64,000 nt of DNA, from assembly GCA_016715825.1 (NCBI GenBank), contig JADJXO010000009.1, positions 55,747 through 119,746 of the forward strand, read 5' to 3'. The notes beneath the pieces were generated by a model. The model was not told where the DNA came from and did no database searches. It saw only the letters and a program-made list of their open reading frames with translations. The position numbers and the translations under genes are program-made. This document shows, in pieces, positions 59,582 through 64,000 of the stretch (the stretch's first letter is position 1; each line of letters opens with the position of its first letter). This stretch comes from Nitrospira sp. Its GTDB lineage: Bacteria > Nitrospirota > Nitrospiria > Nitrospirales > Nitrospiraceae.

Positions 59582-59672
59582 CCATATCCTCGTCTTGCTT
59601 GGAAGCGATTCTTACGACAACTTGAGACGGCTGTTCTGAGTGGTTGTCACGCCGGTTAGTATGTCATCAAGA

Positions 59673-60185
59673 TTATGAGGGCGACACCCGTTCCACTTTT
59701 TGATGTACCCATCTGGCTGGATTAGTAGCTGCTGAGACAAAGGCTTGACCGAAGCCGAGCACGAAGTGGGCGTCTTTGAGCCGTAATTCCCAGAGCGCAA
59801 AGTCACCAAATCCAAACATCATCTCAGCTTGTGGGAACCGAGCCAGATAGTCCTCCTTGATGCTGCCGTACGATGGCGCCTCCGGCGAAAGTATCGCTGC
59901 CTCACCCTGAAGATTCATGCGTCTCAACGCGAGCGGGTTTTTCTCTGGTCCGTCCGGTTCGGCGATGAACAGCGATACACGGGGGTCTGTCATCAAATGT
60001 TGAGTATGCAATGCCAGTCGACTGAGATGCAGATAGGCTCGCGTCCAATCTGATCCGAATATATAAGGCACGTGTGAGCCAAACGGCCGACCATTTCGTA
60101 GCGTCAGAAGCACGGCTGTGCGCACGTCTTCCGTGAGGGCCGACCATGCGTCCTGGACGTTCTCACTGGTCAATGCGGTTGCCAT
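59673..60185 (-). CDS. Pyridoxamine-5'-phosphate-oxidase-like flavoprotein
   Basis: A 170-residue split-barrel protein of the PNPOx-like superfamily. VRTAVLLTLRNGRPFGSHVP is the first barrel strand pair; LALHTQHLMTDPRVSLFIAE corresponds to the helix and FMN-binding strand of HugZ/PNPOx-like proteins (SxLAxHTxNLxxDPRxSLLV). RRMNLQGEAAIL continues the barrel. Such proteins bind FMN, F420 or haem, and cofactor and reaction cannot be told from sequence alone; HugZ-type haem-utilisation proteins are the nearest resemblance but are longer. The last residues (NPARWVHQKVERVSPS) are variable. ATG 60185 is the natural start. Confidence 0.75.
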   Translation of the reverse strand: MATALTSENVQDAWSALTEDVRTAVLLTLRNGRPFGSHVPYIFGSDWTRAYLHLSRLALHTQHLMTDPRVSLFIAEPDGPEKNPLALRRMNLQGEAAILSPEAPSYGSIKEDYLARFPQAEMMFGFGDFALWELRLKDAHFVLGFGQAFVSAATNPARWVHQKVERVSPS

Positions 60186-60644
60186 GGGCGAAGCCTCTTA
60201 TCGAGTTTGCCAGACACACGAGAATCAATGCTTGGCAACACCATACCATTCGTTTCCGTCAATGGCTATATGAGGAAAGTCGACGAAGCAAATTGTCCGT
60301 AGCTCTTGACTCACCTTGGGATGAAGCCTATCGTACGTGAGTGGGAGGAGTTAACGCCCCGAGGGAATATGGTTCATAAGGCGATCGAGCGTGAGGATGG
60401 TGTGCAGGACCAGCTTGTACTGGGAAGCCTAAAGTCCTCCCAAGATCTCCGCCGTACCTAATCGTCCTCGGTTAGGTGCGTGCTCCTCCCACCTTAATGT
60501 TCAGCTCCCTGCCCAATTTCCTCACCTGCTCTGAGGTTTTGACCAAACAGCGCGCTGCGCGTTGTGTCGCCAGGCACAAATACGACCACCTGCTATACTT
60601 TTGGTCAGTAGAGACATCACCCAGCACCAAGGCGAATCGGCAAC
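60186..60644 (+). other. Intergenic region with a hairpin and a promoter
   Basis: A short plus-strand frame (60176-60340, containing KPLIEFARHTRINAWQHHT) looks protein-like but overlaps the divergent flavoprotein start and has no ribosome-binding site; it may be a gene remnant. Downstream lie a 6-bp hairpin (ACCTAA ... TTAGGT, 60456-60477) and the promoter listed next. No RNA gene is recognised. Confidence 0.4.
60591..60599 (+). promoter_or_regulatory. Extended -10 promoter before the DUF4124 gene
   Basis: TGCTATACT combines the extended -10 TGn with TATACT. It lies 45 bp before ATG 60645. No recognisable -35 hexamer is present, which is usual for extended -10 promoters. Confidence 0.45.
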
Positions 60645-61139
60645 ATGAAATTCTTCACCCTGAGCGTGATCACTGGCTTCTTTCTCTGGCCGATGATTGG
60701 CTCGGCGGAGCTGTATAAGTGGGCAGATAAACAAGGACAGCTCCATATTACTGACGCACCGCCTTCTGAGCTGCAGAAAAAACCAGGCTCCTCGTTGAAG
60801 TCCAATCCTCGCTCCGCTCAGCCGATGAAAGCGACACGGAGTCCATCGGCACCGGAGCATTCTCAATCGGAGGTTCGTCCGTTCCCGGAACAATCGGCAC
60901 GATCTTCATCGACCAACGCTGAAGCCACTCAATCGAGCTCGGAGGGGCTCAGTCCGAATCTCGCAACACTCACAAGTGCCTGGCAAACATTCGATGATTC
61001 CCAAGTGATTGCCAAAGTACCGGTCGAACGCTGGAAGGATGAACGAGGTCTCGAGCATTTCGTGGATGTGCTCCCGACGGGAAAAGGCTCGACCGGCGTC
61101 GAGGAGTCGTCGGGCAAGCGGCGACTCACACTACCATAA
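60645..61139 (+). CDS. DUF4124-domain exported protein
   Basis: A 164-residue exported protein with a short signal peptide (residues 1-21, SVITGFFLWPMIGSAE). ELYKWADKQGQLHITDAPPS is the DUF4124 domain, a small beta motif (YKWxDxxGxxHyTD) found at the N-terminus of many periplasmic proteins. The centre (residues ~45-110) is Ser/Pro/Glu-rich and probably disordered. A second similar motif occurs near the end (VERWKDERGLEHFVDVLPTG), so the protein has two related modules. The function of the domain is unknown. ATG 60645 has AAGG 13 bases upstream. About 110 bp separate it from the WD40 gene. Confidence 0.75.
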   Translation: MKFFTLSVITGFFLWPMIGSAELYKWADKQGQLHITDAPPSELQKKPGSSLKSNPRSAQPMKATRSPSAPEHSQSEVRPFPEQSARSSSTNAEATQSSSEGLSPNLATLTSAWQTFDDSQVIAKVPVERWKDERGLEHFVDVLPTGKGSTGVEESSGKRRLTLP

Positions 61140-61247
61140 ATAGCTGCAAGGCACAGAGGGTTTGGCGAACTTCGTGCGAGTCACCAGGAGGTTGATTACA
61201 CCTGGGACTCCAGAAAAGAATCGCAGGTGAATCGTAGGAATCCGCAT

Positions 61248-63491
61248 ATGAGCCGGCTGAAAATCCTGTCACTCGCGGTTATCCTTCTGCTTAGTCCATC
61301 GATCCGGCAGGCGGAGGCTGAGCAGTCACATATTCCTACGGCGTTCTCAGAGGATGGGCGTTTCCTGTTGATTCAGATGGACGACCTGGTCCTCTGGGAT
61401 CTTGAATCCAAGGCGCTCGTCGCCAAAATGCCGCTCGCCTCTTGTCACCAGGTTGCGCTACTGAAACAAGATGGGTGGGTGCTGTGTGTGAAGCACGACG
61501 TCGTCCTATACGATTGGAAGGCCCAAGCAGTCGTGGCGTCGGTCCCACAGGAATCACGCCGACCCTACACCTTGCTCGCCTATTCGCATCAGACTGATCG
61601 GATGGTGCTCCGTCACGGAAACGAGGCGGTGTCGGTTTGGCAAATCGGGAAGAAGTTGATCCCGCTCAAGCATATTCCGTTGGATACCAAGGCAGAGACC
61701 CAGTCGGTGGTCGCGTCGCCTGACGCGATGTTGCTGGCTGTTGCCCAGGGGGGCGCGATTCGCGTGCATGACCTTATGGGCACGACGATTCGTGATATGA
61801 GCATCAAAGGTGGGAAACCGTTCGATCTCTTATTCGCGCCGGATAGGTCGGTGTTGGCCGCTAGTGTTGGCAACACGGTCCTGCTCATCGACCCGGTAGC
61901 GGCATCGATCCGGGGACGAGCCACGGTGACGACTGCTGGGGGAGGAAGCGAGCCTCTCACCCTTCATCGATTTTCGCTCGATAGCCACCGACTGGTGGCA
62001 GGTTATGGAACGAAGAGGTATGTGTTATTTGACTCCGACACGGGCGAGTTGGTGTCCTCGACCAACCTCACCAATCTCGATCAACCGCGAGACGAGCCGT
62101 TCTCTATGAATCCTGCCGCTGTTGATGTTTCGAGCGATGGTGACTATTTGGTTGGACAGTCTGCACAACTCGGTACGATACAGATCTGGGATCTGCGCAC
62201 CGGCGCCATGCTATCGAATCTCTGTGGCCACGATTGCCGAAACAGGAATCCGCGCATCTCGTTGTTGAAATGGTCGCCGACCGGATCGAAGATCATGCTT
62301 GGGCTCACGGGTGGCCTGAATGCGGATATGGACGGCCACATCTCGCTGTGGGATGTAGAGACCCGCTCGCCGGAGCTGGTGTTGGATCCTACTCAGCCTC
62401 AGGCAAAGGTGTTGGCCAAGCGGCCCACACCACCGATTATTGATGCTGAGTTGTCCGCAAAGCGTCTCGCCCCGGCACCTTCCGAAACCGGCCCGGCATT
62501 CGTACACGCGCGTGCGTTGCGCGCACTGGTAACTTCACCTAGCACTAATTTGCTTGTCACCAGTAGTGATGACAGCTTGCTCAAAATTTGGGAACCAGGA
62601 CAGGGAATGCTTCTGCGTCAGCTGGTTCTGCCTGCGCCGGCAAGCGCCCTGACGTTCAGCGCCGACGGAGCGATTCTGGCTGCAGGGACGACCCAAGGAG
62701 AAATACGGCTGTGGGACACGCGGAGCTGGAAGGAGTTTCCATCGTATGCGAGCGGACAGGGACAGATCAACGCCATACAGTTTCTTGCCGGCAACCGATT
62801 TCTGGTCATTGCCGGCAAGCAACCGAAAGTCCTCGTGGTGGATGTGGTCACCAGAGCGATCATCAAGGAGCTGGTCCATACCGGCTACTCCCTTACCTGT
62901 GATCCGAAAAATTGTCTCAGGAAGCGGGCGCCTCCAGGGGACGTCGTGGAGACTCTGAGCTTGCTGGACGGAAGTCATTACTTGCTTGCGACATCTCGGA
63001 CCGGTCGTGTTGTCTGGGATATTTCGACATGGCACCCGGTAGAAGAGCCGGTCGGACTGCCTACGGTCTGGTCCGGACTCGGATGGAATCGTCCGTTTGT
63101 TGCGACGACGATGCAGGCTCGCGAACCAAACACGTTGACACTTGCCCTGTGGGATACTGCTCGAAACAAAGTTATGGCCAGTTTGGACACCTTTACCGAA
63201 CAGGATACCCAAGTCCTTGAAAAAGGACCGACGGTCGCATTGGGGGCTTCGATGGCTGTTGACCCATTGCATCGATGGGTGGCCACTCGGGTTGGAGAAC
63301 GTCTTGCCGTCTGGGATCTTAAATCTCAGGTCAAGCGAAAAACCTTCCACGTGAAAACCCCCTATCATCTGCATTGGACGAGTGACGGACAATATGTGAT
63401 CGTCGGCACGCTCGACCGAAAAGTGCTTGTCTGGTCGGTCGAGACGATGGAGCCGGCGCACTACCTGCGAGATCCCTCCGTGACCCACTAA
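61248..63491 (+). CDS. Exported WD40-repeat protein
   Basis: A 747-residue protein with a signal peptide (residues 1-25, ILSLAVILLLSPSIRQAEA) followed by beta-propeller repeats. Clear WD-type blades are QIWDLRTGAMLSNLCGHDC, SLLKIWEPGQGMLLRQLVLP, EIRLWDTRSWKEFPSYASGQ and KVLVWSVETMEPAHYL; the pattern suggests two propellers. One insertion (PTPPIIDAELSAKRLAPAPS, about residues 395-415) links them. It should be a periplasmic or surface scaffold. ATG 61248 with AGGA eight bases upstream begins the signal peptide; GTG 61227 is an alternative. No catalytic domain is seen. Confidence 0.8.
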   Translation: MSRLKILSLAVILLLSPSIRQAEAEQSHIPTAFSEDGRFLLIQMDDLVLWDLESKALVAKMPLASCHQVALLKQDGWVLCVKHDVVLYDWKAQAVVASVPQESRRPYTLLAYSHQTDRMVLRHGNEAVSVWQIGKKLIPLKHIPLDTKAETQSVVASPDAMLLAVAQGGAIRVHDLMGTTIRDMSIKGGKPFDLLFAPDRSVLAASVGNTVLLIDPVAASIRGRATVTTAGGGSEPLTLHRFSLDSHRLVAGYGTKRYVLFDSDTGELVSSTNLTNLDQPRDEPFSMNPAAVDVSSDGDYLVGQSAQLGTIQIWDLRTGAMLSNLCGHDCRNRNPRISLLKWSPTGSKIMLGLTGGLNADMDGHISLWDVETRSPELVLDPTQPQAKVLAKRPTPPIIDAELSAKRLAPAPSETGPAFVHARALRALVTSPSTNLLVTSSDDSLLKIWEPGQGMLLRQLVLPAPASALTFSADGAILAAGTTQGEIRLWDTRSWKEFPSYASGQGQINAIQFLAGNRFLVIAGKQPKVLVVDVVTRAIIKELVHTGYSLTCDPKNCLRKRAPPGDVVETLSLLDGSHYLLATSRTGRVVWDISTWHPVEEPVGLPTVWSGLGWNRPFVATTMQAREPNTLTLALWDTARNKVMASLDTFTEQDTQVLEKGPTVALGASMAVDPLHRWVATRVGERLAVWDLKSQVKRKTFHVKTPYHLHWTSDGQYVIVGTLDRKVLVWSVETMEPAHYLRDPSVTH

Positions 63492-63579
63492 AGCGACTTG
63501 GGACACGTCTAGGTCTTTCTTTGTTTTCCTCGTTCACCATTTGGTCCCATTGTTTCCTGGAAAGTTTTATGGTACCAAA

Positions 63580-63596
63580 CAAACAACGATTGTTTG
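63580..63596. repeat. Palindrome in front of the topoisomerase VI B gene
   Basis: CAAACAA-CGA-TTGTTTG, a perfect 7-bp inverted repeat with a 3-bp spacer ending 12 bp before the ATG at 63609 and just before its Shine-Dalgarno (GAGGG). It could be an operator, or an RNA hairpin next to the ribosome-binding site. It is too weak in GC to be a terminator. Confidence 0.4.
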
Positions 63597-63608
63597 ATGA
63601 GAGGGTGA

Positions 63609-64000
63609 ATGGGAAAAAAGAAAGACACCGCATCAGGTCCTGATTCGACATCTTCCGCTCCTCGAGCCAATCCTGAACCAGCCCCAAAGAAGCCAACCGT
63701 CGCCAAACCGGCAGAGCGGGTCACTGCGGTTGAGATGGGGGCGCGGCAGCGGGAAATCTCAGTTTCGGAATTTTTCACGAAGAACCGGCATCTGCTTGGC
63801 TTCGACAATCCACGCAAGGCGCTGCTGACCTGTGTGAAAGAGGCGGTCGATAACGCGCTTGATGCCTGTGAAGAAGCCGGGATTCTTCCTGATGTCACGG
63901 TCAACCTCGAGGTGGTGTCGAATGGGGAACCGGTGGCGCCGAGCCAGGCGAATCGGTTTCGCGTCACGGTGACCGACAATGGACCGGGTATCGTTCGTCA
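63609..64000 (+). CDS. top6B: DNA topoisomerase VI subunit B, N-terminal part
   Basis: The gene runs off the right edge; 130 codons are visible. A basic, Pro/Ala-rich N-terminal extension (~50 residues, KKKDTASGPDSTSSAPRANP) precedes the GHKL ATPase domain. SVSEFFTKNRHLLGFDNPRK is the Top6B signature; VKEAVDNALDACEEAG is the N-box with the catalytic Glu and Mg-binding Asn; VTDNGPGI is the G1 box. Topoisomerase VI is a type IIB enzyme that relaxes DNA by passing duplexes, mostly known from archaea and plants and scattered in bacteria. The start ATG 63609 has GAGGG five bases upstream. A top6A/spo11-like partner should follow outside the window. Confidence 0.92.
   Translation, partial: MGKKKDTASGPDSTSSAPRANPEPAPKKPTVAKPAERVTAVEMGARQREISVSEFFTKNRHLLGFDNPRKALLTCVKEAVDNALDACEEAGILPDVTVNLEVVSNGEPVAPSQANRFRVTVTDNGPGIVR

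Noticed and set aside
1..64000. CRISPR arrays, rRNA or tRNA genes.
   Set aside because: No regularly spaced direct repeats, rRNA-like segments or tRNA cloverleaf with a T-loop motif were recognised in the intergenic regions by eye; a covariance scan was not possible.

Overview
The window comes from a diderm (Gram-negative type) bacterium with roughly 55-60 % GC. It encodes a LolC/E-LolD lipoprotein-export pair, apolipoprotein N-acyltransferase, several lipoproteins, an outer-membrane barrel and RlpA. Class II (B12-dependent) ribonucleotide reductase, a canonical cytochrome bd oxidase, arrays of HEAT-repeat genes, several PilZ genes and a bacterial topoisomerase VI B subunit together suggest Nitrospirota (Nitrospira-like). 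That assignment is an inference from gene content and was not tested. No rRNA, tRNA or CRISPR array was recognised.

Layout. 1-3.6 kb: end of a trehalose-phosphatase gene, a membrane spermidine-synthase-like protein (minus) and UDP-glucose dehydrogenase (plus). 3.5-10.2 kb: a seven-gene minus-strand operon made of an alkaline-phosphatase-fold protein whose active site looks dead, a small exported protein and five consecutive HEAT-repeat proteins. 10.4-13.1 kb: two exported LPP20-like proteins and an alpha/beta-hydrolase-like protein without the nucleophile serine. 13-20.7 kb: Lon, a Nudix hydrolase, two PilZ proteins, a short MutY followed by a separate MutT-like protein and a PolB-type exonuclease, then a lipoprotein. 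21.4-26.8 kb: overlapping miaB and mtaB, an AmpG-like permease and small membrane or exported proteins. 27-35.6 kb: nrdJ behind a probable NrdR-controlled promoter, a double-ACT protein, RlpA, a CNNM/CorC-type CBS protein and LigA. 35.8-43.2 kb: a LysM lipoprotein followed by a complete trpEGDCFBA cluster.

43.2-45.4 kb is accessory: a HigBA-like toxin-antitoxin pair, a frameshifted CopG/BrnA-type antitoxin, a 280-bp second copy of the 3' end of trpA, and a membrane protein of an unrecognised family. 45.7-48.1 kb holds cydAB. 48.4-56.7 kb is a minus-strand envelope and translation block, lnt-prfB-lysS-lolC-lolD-barrel-lipoprotein; prfB carries the classic programmed +1 frameshift. 57.5-59.6 kb is a second accessory patch: a decayed IS3-family element joined to a paralogue of the 44.9-kb membrane protein, and an orphan ORF. 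59.7-64 kb: a PNPOx-like flavoprotein, a DUF4124 protein, an exported WD40-like protein and the 5' end of topoisomerase VI subunit B.

The best candidate for an undescribed system is the 3.5-10.2 kb operon. Two exported proteins, one apparently a pseudo-phosphodiesterase, are translationally linked to five cytoplasmic HEAT solenoids, two of which share an unusual cysteine-bearing loop.
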